From: Leptospira sp. WS92.C1
GTDB taxonomy: Bacteria > Spirochaetota > Leptospiria > Leptospirales > Leptospiraceae
Direction: 5' to 3'
Length of the DNA stretch: 64,000 nucleotides
Assembly (NCBI RefSeq): GCF_040833975.1
Contig: NZ_CP162130.1
Span: 1,996,501 to 2,060,500, forward strand
Position 1 is the stretch's first letter, and every line of letters starts with the position of its first letter. Positions 1-15,400 of this stretch are shown here, one piece after another. The notes under the pieces are model-generated. The model searched no databases and was not told the DNA's origin. It worked only from the letters and a program-made list of their open reading frames with translations. Both the position numbers and the translations under genes were made by a program.

Positions 1-25
1 GCGGAAAACCGCATGACTAATAGGT

Positions 26-628
<603 letters not shown>

Positions 629-755
629 TGTGTATAACTTTGTGCGGTAAGCCAGAAAATCAAGAGAAAAGCACGGAAAGAACCCTGATTCAAGCTTTTC
701 GCTTTGAGAAATCCTTTACTTTCTCGTCTATTTAAAATAGAGTCACCTGCGTTCT

Positions 756-2531
756 ATGGCACGAAAAATACATCCAGAAATTTTGAAATTTCTTTCCGGC
801 ATCTCTCTCTTTCAAAAATTATCGCCGGCGGTTCTCACTCGTATCTATCAAAATATCGAGGAAAGAAATATATACAATCACGATGTTGTCTACTATCGCG
901 GTGATATCTCGGACAAATTATTTATAGTAAGACACGGCGAGGTCATGCTTACTTTCGGAGAATCCAGTAAAGCCGTAAAGTATCTGGGTGAGGGTGAGTT
1001 TTTTGCGGAAAATAGTCTGATGACTCGTACTCAACACGGTGGATCCGCGATCGCTGTTATGGATTCTCTTTTGTATGTTTTAGACGGTCATTTTTTTCTC
1101 AAACTCGCGGAAAAGGAACAAACTCTATCAAAGAATCTGATTCGTTTGATGAGCAATCGATTTCGAGAACATCTCGAACCGGAAGACAAACTAACGTCGG
1201 TTCCTCGAAGAATGATCTGTCATATCCCTTTGGAAGAAGTGAAGGGTTATAAAGAAAAGTTAGATTCCATCGTAAAAATCGGCGGCCATTCTCACGAAGG
1301 AAAGATGACGTTGGTTCCCATGGAATCCTTTGAGAAAGTCAGCATCCAGGATGCGATCCGGAAATTATCTCTGATGAGAAATCAGTTCCCGGTGATTCAT
1401 CTTTACTTTCAACACGCTGGACTGAAACCGGAGTTGGATAAACTTTTGTTTCAAGCAGATCAGATCGTATTTTGGGAAGACAATCCGGAACGGAATCAAA
1501 AGAAAAAAACCGAAATCCTAACGTATTTCCGTTCTCGGATCCGCAATTTTGCCGGAAGAACGATTCGATATATCGATTCTTCCAGTTCGATACATCCCGA
1601 AGATAGTGTAAAACACCAGAGAATCTTTCATAAAGAGGAGACATTCGGAAGATATCTCGTTTCGAGAACCAGAGGTCTTGCGTTGGGAGGTGGTGGGGCG
1701 AGAGCGCTGGCACATGTTGGACTTTTAAAAGTATTAGAAAAAGAGGATATAAAAATCGACTTTGTCTCCGGCGCCTCGTTTGGGGCGGTGATCGCGGCTT
1801 TGTATGCAAGAGGCGAAAACACGGACACGATTCAAAAGATGATTTATAAGTTTTTCGGAGGATTGGATAAACCTTTTGATCCGACCGTTCCTCTTGTTTC
1901 GTTTTTTAAAGGTAAAAAAATGAATCGTATGCTCAAGGATGCGTTCGGTTCCACTCTGATCGAAGATTTGAAAATCCCTTTTGTTACATCCGCGGTGGAT
2001 TTGCACAGTGGAGAAGAATATGTGATGGATCGCGGTCCCATTTGGGAAGCGTTAGCCGCTGCGATGAGTCTTCCGGGGATGTTTCCCCCTGTTTTCCATG
2101 GAGATCATTTGCTTGTGGACGGGGGTGTGATCAACAACGTTCCCGAAAATTTAATCCGGCAAAAAGGTGCGGATATCATTCTTTCCGCGAATGTTTCTCC
2201 GCTTAGAGACGAAGCGATTGTCAGACTTTTAGAAGATCGCAAGATCACCGGTAAGTCCTTTTTTAAAAATCTTTGGGAGGATCTCAAATACCCCCCGATC
2301 TTAAAGATCATGGGAAGGGCGATCACTCTGGAAGGAAGGGAAATCACGCTTCTACGTAAGGACAAAATGGATTTGTTTATCAACCTTCATATCGAGGAAT
2401 ATTCTTTCTTTGATTTTGGAAAGTTTCGGGAGATCATTCGCAAAGGAGAAGAAGAGGCAGAAGAACATCTCGAAGAGATTTATGATCTGTTTTTTCCCGG
2501 AAAAAAATTCTCAAAGAAGAAACGATATTAG
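756..2531 (+). CDS. Cyclic-nucleotide-binding patatin-like phospholipase (NTE type)
   Basis: 591 residues. Residues about 15-130 form a cNMP-binding beta-roll (YYRGDISDKLFIVRHGEV, then LGEGEFFAE). A linker leads to a patatin domain from about residue 306. The patatin motifs are complete: glycine-rich oxyanion loop GGGGARALAHVG (311-322), nucleophile elbow GASFG with Ser341, and DGG with catalytic Asp455. This is the architecture of bacterial neuropathy-target-esterase/RssA-like serine lipases, which hydrolyse phospholipids or lysophospholipids, here probably under control of a nucleotide ligand. No transmembrane helix is seen, so it is likely cytoplasmic or peripheral. The ATG start lacks an obvious Shine-Dalgarno sequence. 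The 3' end overlaps the convergent nucleosidase-like gene by 21 bp. Confidence 0.9.
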   Translation: MARKIHPEILKFLSGISLFQKLSPAVLTRIYQNIEERNIYNHDVVYYRGDISDKLFIVRHGEVMLTFGESSKAVKYLGEGEFFAENSLMTRTQHGGSAIAVMDSLLYVLDGHFFLKLAEKEQTLSKNLIRLMSNRFREHLEPEDKLTSVPRRMICHIPLEEVKGYKEKLDSIVKIGGHSHEGKMTLVPMESFEKVSIQDAIRKLSLMRNQFPVIHLYFQHAGLKPELDKLLFQADQIVFWEDNPERNQKKKTEILTYFRSRIRNFAGRTIRYIDSSSSIHPEDSVKHQRIFHKEETFGRYLVSRTRGLALGGGGARALAHVGLLKVLEKEDIKIDFVSGASFGAVIAALYARGENTDTIQKMIYKFFGGLDKPFDPTVPLVSFFKGKKMNRMLKDAFGSTLIEDLKIPFVTSAVDLHSGEEYVMDRGPIWEALAAAMSLPGMFPPVFHGDHLLVDGGVINNVPENLIRQKGADIILSANVSPLRDEAIVRLLEDRKITGKSFFKNLWEDLKYPPILKIMGRAITLEGREITLLRKDKMDLFINLHIEEYSFFDFGKFREIIRKGEEEAEEHLEEIYDLFFPGKKFSKKKRY

Positions 2532-3138
2532 AAATTCCTGAAGTTTTATGGATTCTTTTTTGTAATTGGACTTCCATTCCTCGCTTCCATCCGGACCCAC
2601 CGTGTTTGTAAGAGCAAAAATGGCATAAAACGGAATTTTAAATTCGTTACATACCTTAGCGAGTCCAAAACATTCCATATTCTCGAATCCGATGTCGTTT
2701 TCTCTGAGAAAATCCAAGACTCGACCGCTTACCGTTTCGATCGTGATCGATCCTGTCGCGTTTGTTTTTGAAATCAAAATTTCTTCTTCGGATAAGGATT
2801 GAAAGGGATTGGGAAATTCATAGGAGTCCGTAAGAATTTCGGGAATTCGAATTCGTTTTTCGATCTTGGCCATATCCTGATTTTGGATTTGAGTTGAAAA
2901 TCCGAATTTGTTTTTCCAAAAACGCGGATGAATCCAAGGATATACTCCCGCAGAACCTACGAACAGAATGGACTTAGGAAGGGTGTCTCCTCGACTTTGT
3001 TTTTCAAGTAAGAATCTTTGAAGTGTAAGCCCGGCATCCAGATTTCCGATTCCACAAAGAAATGTTTGTATTTTTGTCGATGAAGAGATTTGATCCGATT
3101 CTTCTTTGATCGCGGAACAAATCAGAATTGTTTCCGGG

Positions 3139-3149
<11 letters not shown>
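2511..3149 (-). CDS. Nucleoside phosphorylase superfamily protein (MTA/SAH nucleosidase or futalosine hydrolase-like)
   Basis: 212 residues resembling the PNP/UDP phosphorylase superfamily. The N-terminal ICSAIKEES corresponds to the GAMxEE strand of MTA/SAH nucleosidases. GIGNLDAGLTLQRFL and SILFVGSAGVYP look like the substrate-binding strands, and ENMECFGLAKVC matches the nucleoside-binding EMExxG block. The catalytic-Asp region reads ALTNTVGPDGSEEW, which is nearer to futalosine hydrolase (MqnB) than to the (S/A)xxSD of MtnN, so a menaquinone-pathway role is possible but unproven. It is the last gene of the argC > acyl-CoA synthetase run, and its ATG overlaps the end of the synthetase by 11 bp (translational coupling). 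Superfamily likely; substrate not decided. Confidence 0.65.
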
Positions 3150-5076
<1,927 letters not shown>

Positions 5077-5082
5077 ATGATT

Positions 5083-6099
5083 TTACGGAAGTAACCCTAA
5101 GGTTTCTTCGGTCCCGGTCATGAGATTGATGTTTTGCAAAGCCTGTCCCGCAGCGCCTTTGACAAGATTGTCCAGAGCGGATATCACGACTAACGTGCTG
5201 CCTCTTTGTTTCAGAGAAATGTCCAGAAAGTTCGTATGTTGTACTTTTTTCAATTCGATCTCTTCCGGAGTTTTGTAAATCCGGATAAACGGTTCGTTTT
5301 TTGAAGAATCTTTCAGGACATCAAGCGGATCTTTGTTTGGTTCGGAACCCAATTCTAAAACGATTGTGGAAAGAATTCCTCTGTAAACCGGGAGCAAATG
5401 GGGAGTAAAGATGACTTCGGGCTCGGGAAGTCCCGAGTTTGCATAAATGTATTCCTGAATTTCCGGCTCGTGTTGATGAGATAGAACCTTATACGCGCGA
5501 AAGTTTTCGTACACCCCGGTATAAGAAAAACCAGCGTCTTCCGTTCTTCCGCCCGCACCCGAAACGCCGGATTTGGAATCCGCAACGATGCGAGGTTTGA
5601 TATTTTTTCTGAATTCGTTTAACAAATAAACGGGAAGAATTACAGAGGTGGAAAAACAACCCGGGTTGGAAACAAAATCGGCACCTTTCAATTTTTCCCT
5701 GAAAATTTCGGGAATTCCGAATACCGCCTTATCGACATAGGAAAATTTTGTATGTTTGATTTTATAATGTTTTTCTAATGTTTCTTGGTTGTGAAGTCGA
5801 TACACTCCGGAAAGATCGATTACCTTGTGTCCTGCGTCCAAAAATTTAGGAGCTGCTTCTATCGAAACCTCGTTGGGAACCGCGAGGACGATCAGGGATC
5901 CTTTCGGGATCGGATCTTCGTGTTTATGAAAGATTAGATTTTTAGGAAATGGAATTTCAGGAAATACTTCGGAAAGAGTTTTTCCGGCAAGTTTATCGCT
6001 TGTGATATGAATGACTTGGTGTTCCGACTGATGGGAAAGGAGGGAGAGAAGCTCCTTACCGGTAAATCCGCCCGCTCCTAAAATGCTAATTTCTGCCAT
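5083..6099 (-). CDS. argC: N-acetyl-gamma-glutamyl-phosphate reductase
   Basis: 338 residues, the standard ArgC length. It catalyses the NADPH-dependent third step of arginine/ornithine synthesis. The N-terminal dinucleotide-binding loop reads [11 protein letters not shown]; the catalytic Cys148 lies in [18 protein letters not shown] follows and marks the substrate-binding region; the C-terminal block [10 protein letters not shown] contains the substrate-contacting residues of the family. The ATG is preceded by a GAGG ribosome-binding site five bases upstream. It heads the minus-strand group with the acyl-CoA synthetase. No other arg genes are in the window. Well supported. Confidence 0.95.
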   Translation of the reverse strand: MAEISILGAGGFTGKELLSLLSHQSEHQVIHITSDKLAGKTLSEVFPEIPFPKNLIFHKHEDPIPKGSLIVLAVPNEVSIEAAPKFLDAGHKVIDLSGVYRLHNQETLEKHYKIKHTKFSYVDKAVFGIPEIFREKLKGADFVSNPGCFSTSVILPVYLLNEFRKNIKPRIVADSKSGVSGAGGRTEDAGFSYTGVYENFRAYKVLSHQHEPEIQEYIYANSGLPEPEVIFTPHLLPVYRGILSTIVLELGSEPNKDPLDVLKDSSKNEPFIRIYKTPEEIELKKVQHTNFLDISLKQRGSTLVVISALDNLVKGAAGQALQNINLMTGTEETLGLLP

Positions 6100-6180
6100 G
6101 AATCCTCGGTGTCCGAAAGGTTTCCGACCTTTTCTAAAGAAAGAATTTAATTCAGGGACTTAGCTGTAACTAAAAAAAAA

Positions 6181-6230
<50 letters not shown>

Positions 6231-6234
6231 GTTT

Positions 6235-7323
<1,089 letters not shown>

Positions 7324-7406
7324 AATACCTTCTCCCATTGTTTTCTGCCTCCACCTTTTCGGTTCCAGACAGTCGCTCCGTGTTTTAGAAGCGGTTCACT
7401 TTTTTA

Positions 7407-7412
7407 AGTATA
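7407..7412 (-). promoter_or_regulatory. Candidate recA -10 element
   Basis: The minus strand reads TATACT here, about 70-85 bp before the recA start codons. No good -35 hexamer stands 16-18 bp upstream (the bases read TCTTTT). It is offered only as the best -10 in this 221-bp gap. Confidence 0.3.
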
Positions 7413-7559
7413 AGTCCCACACCCGACAAAAAAGAATCTTTCGATCCGAAAAAAAAGGATTCGGATTCGATTTTTGAAAAAACTCAGGTTTATGTCACCC
7501 GGTTTTCTGGATACAAGTGTAAAATAGAGCCAGTTGTTTGTATAGTAAATTTTTGATAA

Positions 7560-8393
7560 CTATTGGGTTAAAATGGAGTTTTTTTCTTTTTCCAGATTCT
7601 TTTGAGCCTGGATTGCCTTTTTGAGAGTTTCCTGATTCCGGATCAAAAAGCTTCTGAAAAAGAAAATCGTGAGGACGAGTCCCAACAAAACGAGTAAAAA
7701 CCCGAGACCCCATCGAAGCCAAAAAAAGATCGAACTTTGAGCAGGGAAGACGAATAACGTGCCTTCGCTGAGTTTTAGTTTTTCGCAATCATCACAACGA
7801 TTGATTTGATTTTTATAATATGAATTCAATTCTTCCATTGACTTGAGTTCGGTGATTTCTTGTTTTGCGGATTTCTGAAAATAGAGAAGCGTTTCATCTT
7901 CCGAAAAAAAGTAAAATGCGGAAGTCAAACCCGTTTTTGGAAATTCCGCGGATGCGAGACCGCCTTGTCTTCCCAGATAAAAATCCACATAATACGATTC
8001 GATCTGAAAGTCTTTGATTTGCGAAAGATTGGGAAATTCCGTTCCGGAAGAAACCCAGAAAAACAATTCTGTTTTTTGATTTCGAATTCTAATTCCACCG
8101 AGATTGGGAATTGATTTGAATTGTGTCTTTAAAGATTCTTTGGAGGGAAAGGACGAACCTTTGAGTTTGGACAGTTTGGACGTAAGAATCTTTTTGAGAA
8201 ATACCTCGAGTCTGGATTCTTCTTCTTTTTTCCAAACGGGAATCGATTTCACCAACCAAGACTTTTCCACGATCACCGGGTCTCCTAAAAATCGTTTGAG
8301 AGAAATCAAACGATCGGAGAAAGAGGAAGTTTCCGCAGTCGCAGATTGATTCCAAAACAGGAAAAGAAAACAGAGGGAATAAAATGGTTTCAT
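7560..8393 (-). CDS. Unknown secreted/membrane-anchored protein
   Basis: 277 residues that I do not recognise. Residues 1-20 form a signal peptide ending near SATA. A long extracytoplasmic part follows, with no cysteine-rich or repeat pattern except one CDDC at about residue 197. A hydrophobic helix (FFWLRWGLGFLLVLLGLVL) lies near residues 223-250, followed by a short charged, probably cytoplasmic tail. The layout (signal peptide, soluble domain, C-terminal helix) is reminiscent of TPM-domain proteins, but I see no convincing TPM motif. It lies upstream of recA on the same strand, 221 bp away, so it is probably a separate unit. Confidence 0.7.
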   Translation of the reverse strand: MKPFYSLCFLFLFWNQSATAETSSFSDRLISLKRFLGDPVIVEKSWLVKSIPVWKKEEESRLEVFLKKILTSKLSKLKGSSFPSKESLKTQFKSIPNLGGIRIRNQKTELFFWVSSGTEFPNLSQIKDFQIESYYVDFYLGRQGGLASAEFPKTGLTSAFYFFSEDETLLYFQKSAKQEITELKSMEELNSYYKNQINRCDDCEKLKLSEGTLFVFPAQSSIFFWLRWGLGFLLVLLGLVLTIFFFRSFLIRNQETLKKAIQAQKNLEKEKNSILTQ

Positions 8394-8574
8394 TTTTAAA
8401 AGGCCTTTTTGAAAGGAAAGTGGAACTTAGGGTTCTATCATTTATCCGAATCCGGATTCTGGGAAGAATAAATTCCGAATCGAAAAATCATTTTTTCCGG
8501 TTTTTAAAAATTGATTTTATCCTATACAGAATGGCATTCCGTAGAATATTCTTAAAACAAACGGATTCGTTTTT

Positions 8575-8964
8575 ATGTTAGATTGTCCTATTTGCCAAAT
8601 TCATCATTCCGGCGAGAATGTCGAAATTCTCGCGCATTTCGGCGCGTTTGCGGTCCGCCATTCCGAAAAAGAAAAAAGGCTGAAAGGGTATCTTTACATC
8701 GAACCGATTTTGCACTGGACTTCCTATCAGGACTGGACGACAGGATCGTTTGTCGATTTCGGAAATGCATTGCAATTTGCGACTGAACGGATCTATCAAG
8801 ATCATTCCCCTTTAAAAATTTATACTGTGACCGTCTCCGAGATGATACCGCATATACACTTTCACCTGATTCCGAGATACACGGAAGAACTCAAGGGAGT
8901 GGATTATATTCGGCTTGCGCTTCAGGGAAAACTTCCCGACTCGAGCTATATTCGAGATTTATAA
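8575..8964 (+). CDS. HIT family protein
   Basis: 129 residues with the histidine-triad signature HIHFHLIPR; the three histidines are 93, 95 and 97. The start has a CPICQIHH pair of cysteines that may bind zinc, as in some bacterial HIT proteins. HIT proteins hydrolyse or transfer nucleotides from substrates such as AMP-linked compounds; the exact substrate cannot be read from sequence. No signal peptide. It is followed after 32 bp by a lipoprotein gene on the same strand. The family call is secure. Confidence 0.9.
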   Translation: MLDCPICQIHHSGENVEILAHFGAFAVRHSEKEKRLKGYLYIEPILHWTSYQDWTTGSFVDFGNALQFATERIYQDHSPLKIYTVTVSEMIPHIHFHLIPRYTEELKGVDYIRLALQGKLPDSSYIRDL

Positions 8965-8996
8965 TATTTTTAGTAAGTTAAAATTTGGAGGATACG

Positions 8997-9374
8997 ATGA
9001 AAACATGGAAATTGAGAACTGTGCTGTTGTTGGCGTTGGTTTCTTTGGTGACGAGCGGTTGTATTTATAGAGGAATTCGAATTCCCGGACTCGGAACGAA
9101 TCACACCCAATACGTGATTTCTTCGGATGATTTTCAGATTTTGGGAACCGTCGAAGCCGAAGGGATTTATACGGATTGGTTTCTATTGGTCTTAACCGGT
9201 GAAACCGGATACAAGGAATTGGTCGACAAATCCAAAACCTTGGGTGGAGATGAGATCATGAATTACCGTTTTGAGATCGAAGAAACCAGTATTCTCTTTT
9301 TTGTTTGGAATCGAATCAAATGGAAGGCGACCGCACACGCGATCAAATACAGAGAAAAAATCAAGAAGCCTTGA
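8997..9374 (+). CDS. Small putative lipoprotein
   Basis: 125 residues from the ATG at 8997, chosen over an in-frame TTG at 8985 because GGAGG at 8987-8991 is correctly spaced for it. The N-terminus MKTWKLRT, a hydrophobic stretch and SLVTSGC form a signal peptide II with the lipidated Cys near residue 22. The mature part is short and has no motif I know; KTLGGDEIMNYRF suggests a small alpha/beta fold of the TRL-like type, but I am not sure. It lies 44 bp before tldD and may be cotranscribed with it. Confidence 0.75.
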   Translation: MKTWKLRTVLLLALVSLVTSGCIYRGIRIPGLGTNHTQYVISSDDFQILGTVEAEGIYTDWFLLVLTGETGYKELVDKSKTLGGDEIMNYRFEIEETSILFFVWNRIKWKATAHAIKYREKIKKP

Positions 9375-9418
9375 TGGAAACAATACTCCGGAAATTTTTT
9401 GGAGTCTAAAAGGATAGA

Positions 9419-10800
<1,382 letters not shown>

Positions 10801-10804
<4 letters not shown>

Positions 10805-12135
10805 ATTTGGATCAATCCGTCGAATACGTGTTAGACGAATGCAAACGAAAAGGTTTGGGCCAATTCGATCTCGTGGGTGCGGAATCCAAAGACGTGGGAA
10901 TCGAGCTTTTTAAAAAAAGAGTCAGCAATACTGAACTTTCCAATTCCAGGGGAATCGGAATCCGTCTGATTCAAAACGGCAAACCCGGTTATTCTTACAG
11001 CGAAAAATTATCCCAGGAAGCCCTATCCCAAATGGTGGAAGACGCGATCGCACAGGCGAAAATTTCCGATGTGTTGGATATCGATCTTCCCGGTCCTTCC
11101 AAACTTCCTGAAATTCCGATCCGCTCTTATGAAGAATCTTTAGAATCCCTCGGTTTCGAATGGTTGAAATCCACGGGAGAGAAGTTGGACGATTTGGCGT
11201 GGTCCGTAGGAGATAAGATCGAAAACGTTCCGTATTCGTATGCGGGTAAAACCTGGAGCCGATTTATATTAGCAAATTCGAATGGATTGTATCACAGTGA
11301 AAAATCGAATCTGATTTCCGCTGGAGTTGCGTTAGTCGCAACCGATGGAAAGTCGAAGAAGATGGGCGGGTATACACGATCGGGTTTGGACGTGGAAAAA
11401 ATTCAACCAGAGTTTATCGTTTCCACCGCAACCGAACGTTCTTTGGCGCTTTTGGGGGCTGAACCCGTCAAAAGCGGAACGTATCCTGTTGTTCTTTCAA
11501 ACAGAATCAGTCCTCAGATTTTTGGAATGTTCTCGTCTCCGTTTTCCGCGGACAGCGTTCAAAAAGGACTTTCCAGACTGGAAGGAAAGGTAGGCTCGCA
11601 GATCGCGTCTTCCAACTGGAACGTTTTCTGCGATCCCCACGTGATCGATTATCCCGGTTCCCGGCTTTTGGACGCGGAAGGAATTTTAACGAAGAAGAAG
11701 TCCATCATCCAAGACGGAGTTTTGCAGACGTATCTTTATAATTTGGAATCGGCGAAAAAGGCGGGTGTGACCCCCACCGGAAATGCGGTTCGTTCGTATG
11801 GGGGAAGGGTCGGCACTTCGTTTCATAATTACGTGGTTCCGAAAGGAAACGACTCTCTTGAGGAGTTGCTGGCACGTTATCCGGAATGTATCTACATTCT
11901 CAAATTGGAAGGCGGATCGGGATGCAGCGCCGTCTCCGGGGAAATTTCGATCGGGGTGCAAGGCTTTTATTATAAAAACGGAAAGCCCGTTCATCCGGTG
12001 GATAGAATTACAATGAACTTGAATTTTTTTGATCTCCTTTTTCGAATCGAGGGAATTTCAAACGAATACAACGATTCTTATTCTTCTATAAAGATTCCGG
12101 ACATTCTGATCCGTGAAGCGAGCATTGCTGGTTAA
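10801..12135 (+). CDS. pmbA: TldE/PmbA protease subunit
   Basis: 444 residues, the partner of TldD. No HExxxH motif is present, as expected for TldE. The C-terminal half has NAVRSYGGRVGTSFHNYVV and LEGGSGCSAVSGEISIGVQGFY, typical of PmbA/TldE. I place the start at TTG 10801: it overlaps the tldD stop (TTGA) and has GGGAGG about six bases upstream. The frame is open further upstream, but that part would lie inside tldD and reads as low-complexity shadow sequence. Confidence 0.9.
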
Positions 12136-12427
12136 TTTTTGAACTCAGGATCGTATTCAGAGTGGACCCTTGAGTTTTGTCGCTTTCTAAACTCAGCACA
12201 TTACTTCCTATGGGTCGTAATGTAGGGCGCTCATCTCATCTACGATGAGAACCATCCTTATGTTTCGACCAAGAGGGGGAAACATTGAGTTTAAACGCTT
12301 CGCTGCCTTTTGGTTATCTCGCTTCCTGGAGCAACTCAACGCAACACGTCGCTCGATAGAATTTGCTTGCATCGTTTTTGAGATCGAGCTTTTCTTTCTG
12401 AAACAAACTATTGTTCGGGAGAAAACC
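12136..12427. other. About 290-bp gap between tldE and the A2M gene
   Basis: No convincing gene. Both strands remain open for 60-77 codons through 12208-12441, without start sites or familiar domains. A small inverted repeat CTCATC-TAC-GATGAG lies at 12235-12249, without a T-run. The reading resembles short ORF debris I associate with repeated non-coding DNA in Leptospira, but that is from memory only. The promoter of the A2M-pbpC group should lie here; I could not pick a good -35/-10 pair. Confidence 0.4.
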
Positions 12428-15400
12428 TTGCATTTCCTCATACATTTCCTTTCTACAACCCGCGCTCTTTTTCAAAATTCACGGTTTCGATTTCGAAAAA
12501 AAGGAAGCCTGCGAAGTTTTTGTTTTATAATTTTTATACTCTTTGCGGGAAGTTTGAGCGCTCAGGTTCAGATCGAATTCAACCCGACCGGAGAAGTAAA
12601 AAGACCGTCTCAAATCCGGGCGCGATTTTCGGAATCCATGATTCCATTAGGAAATCCTAAATTTTCTTTGTATCCGTTTGAAATCCGTTGTCCTGTAAAA
12701 GGCACGGAACGCTGGGTCGACGATAAAAACTGGGTTTTGGAATTCCATTCCCCGCTTCCAGGAGGAGTGGAATGCAGTTTTGAAACAAAAAAGATCAAAT
12801 CGATTTCCGGAAATTCTCCGAAAGAGGGGGAACGTTTTTCCTTTTATACCGGCGGTCCCGAGATGGAATCGTCTTCGCCTTACGCGGGCGGAGTCATTGA
12901 CGAGGAGCAGATTTTTGTTCTCGACCTGGATTCGGAAGTGGATCTTTCTTCTGCGTCCGATCATCTTTACTTTGTAGCCGAGGGAATTCGTGAAAAGATC
13001 GGATTTAGCATCGTGAGCGACCAGTCCCTGGAAAAAAAAATTCTCAAAGCCAGTTATCGGGAAGAAATAAAAAGTCCGACAACAATTTTGCTCAAACCCG
13101 ATCAAAAATTTCCGAGTGGTAAAAAGGTTTATCTCATACTGGAACAAGGACTCAAATCCAAATCCGGAATCGTCAGAAGTTCCACAAGAAAAATTGAATA
13201 TACGGTTCGAAAGCCGTTTCTGGCGGAATTCAGTTGCAGTCGAGTCAACGCAAAGGCGGCTTGTATTCCCTCTCTTCCTTTTTACGTAACGTTTACCGCC
13301 CCGGTCGCGGTGGAAACTCTTAAAAAAATTCAGCTACAAACCGCCGATGGAAAACTAATTCCAGCAAAGGTAAATTCCGAAGACGGAAATTACAATTACG
13401 GAGTGAGTTTTCCGGCTCCGATCCAGCCGAAATCCAAATTTCAAGTCCTTCTTCCTTCAGCGATAAAAGACGACGCGGAGCGTTCTCTCTCCAATCAATC
13501 TTCCTTTCCTCTGAGTGTTTCTACGGAGGATTATCCGCCTCTGCTAAAATTTTCCGCGAAGTTTGGAATTTTGGAGCGTTTTCCGGAAGCGATTCTTCCC
13601 GTTACCATTCGAAACTTGGAGGCGGAGAATCCGGTTCGCCACTATCAGATCAAAACCAACCCTGCAAATCAGGAAACTCTCGACAAACAGTTTGATAAAC
13701 TCAAGGAGAAAGGAAAAGAGATCCTCAATTGGGCCACAGGAAAGGACGAGAAGGAAACACAGGGATCCACAAAACAATTTACGGGAAAAGAACTGATCTT
13801 AGGACCGAATCAGATCGCAGAGATCCGGAAGTATTTGAGAATTTTGGAATCTTTGGAACACAAGGATTCTCTTTTTGAACCTTCGAAGAATCCGCTTCCT
13901 GCGACGAACGAAATCAAACTGCAGTCAAAACACGGGACTCGCAGATTTGAAGTGGTCGGAATTCCCCTGAAAACTCCGGGTTTTCACATCGTGGAGATGA
14001 AATCGGACGTATTGGGGAATTCTTTTTTAGGAACCAATCAACCGTTTTATGTAAGAACCGGAGCGCTTGTTACCAATCTTTCTCTTCATTTTAAATGGGG
14101 TAAGGAATCTTCCTTAGTCTGGGTTACGAGGTTGAACGACGCAAAACCGGTGGCAAACGCGGATGTTCAGATTTACAATTGTAAAAATGAAAAAATTTTT
14201 TCGGGTAAAACAAACAGTTCGGGAACCTTGCTGATCCGCGGAATTCCATACAAGAACGATGTTCGTCGCTGTTCTTGGAAATCGTATGAAAACGGTTTGT
14301 TCCTGACCGCCGCTTTCGAAGACGACTTTACGTTCAGTCATACCAAATGGCAAAACGGAATTGAAAATTGGAGATTCAATCTTCCGGGAGATTACGAAAG
14401 TAGTTCCGTTTTGTTTCACCCGGTTTTGGACCGGACTTTGTTTCGTGCCGGAGAAACCCTTTCCATGAAAATCGTTTCCAGAGCCAAACGCTCTCTCGGA
14501 TTTGAATTTCCCGCATCCAAGGAATTCCCGATGTATGCGAAGATCATTCATTCCGGAACCGAAAAAGAATATTCCATTCCTCTAAAATGGAATATGGAAG
14601 GAACAAGCTCCGCTCAATTTAAGATTCCCAAAGAAGCAAATCTCGGTGTTTATCAAATTGTATTAACCGAATTTTCCGGAACCGCAAACAGAAATGTGAA
14701 TATCGGAGAATTTCGTTTGGAGGAATTCAGAGTTCCTTTGATGAAAGCAGATTTTCAAACGACGGGTTCGAACATCCGCCCTTCCAAGTTGGAAATCACA
14801 GGAAACATTCGTTATTTGTCAGGAGGGGGAGCGGGTAAAATTCCCGTTTTAGTGAGAACCAGAGTGGTTCCCGGTGGTGCCGTTTCTTTTGCCGATTATC
14901 CGGAATTCTACTTTAGCAATGGAAAGGTGAACAAAAAACAGGATGATTCCGAATGGGAAACACAGACCGCCCGAAGTTTTGTTAAAAACTCACTCGTGCT
15001 TGATTCAAGGGGATTTTTTGAAAGCACGGTCAAAAACATTCCGGAATCCGATTCTCCACAACGTTTGGAGGCGGAGTTGGAATACAGGGATCCAAACGGA
15101 GAAATTCAGAGCGCCTATCGCTCGTTTCCGATCTATCCTTCGGGATATCATATCGGTATCGCTCCCGAGAGTTGGGCTGCGACGCAGGACTCCGTCAAGT
15201 TCAAGGTGGCCGTTTTGGATCTGAACGGAAAGCCGGTTGAAGGTAAAAAAGTCATCGTTCAATCGTTTACAAAAAAATACTATTCGCATCGAAAACGTTT
15301 GGTCGGAGGCTTTTATAGTTACGAACATAAACCGGAAGTGAAAGAGCTGGGAGAATTTTGTTCCGGAAAAACAAATGATAAAGGATTTCTTTTTTGTTCG

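Noticed and set aside
1..12. GCGG-AAAA-CCGC hairpin at the left edge
   Set aside because: Only 4 bp, at the window edge; could be the tail of a terminator for the DUF4254 gene but cannot be judged.
12245..12427. Upstream extension of the A2M reading frame
   Set aside because: The extra ~60 residues do not look like a leader; the signal peptide fits a start at 12428 or nearby better.
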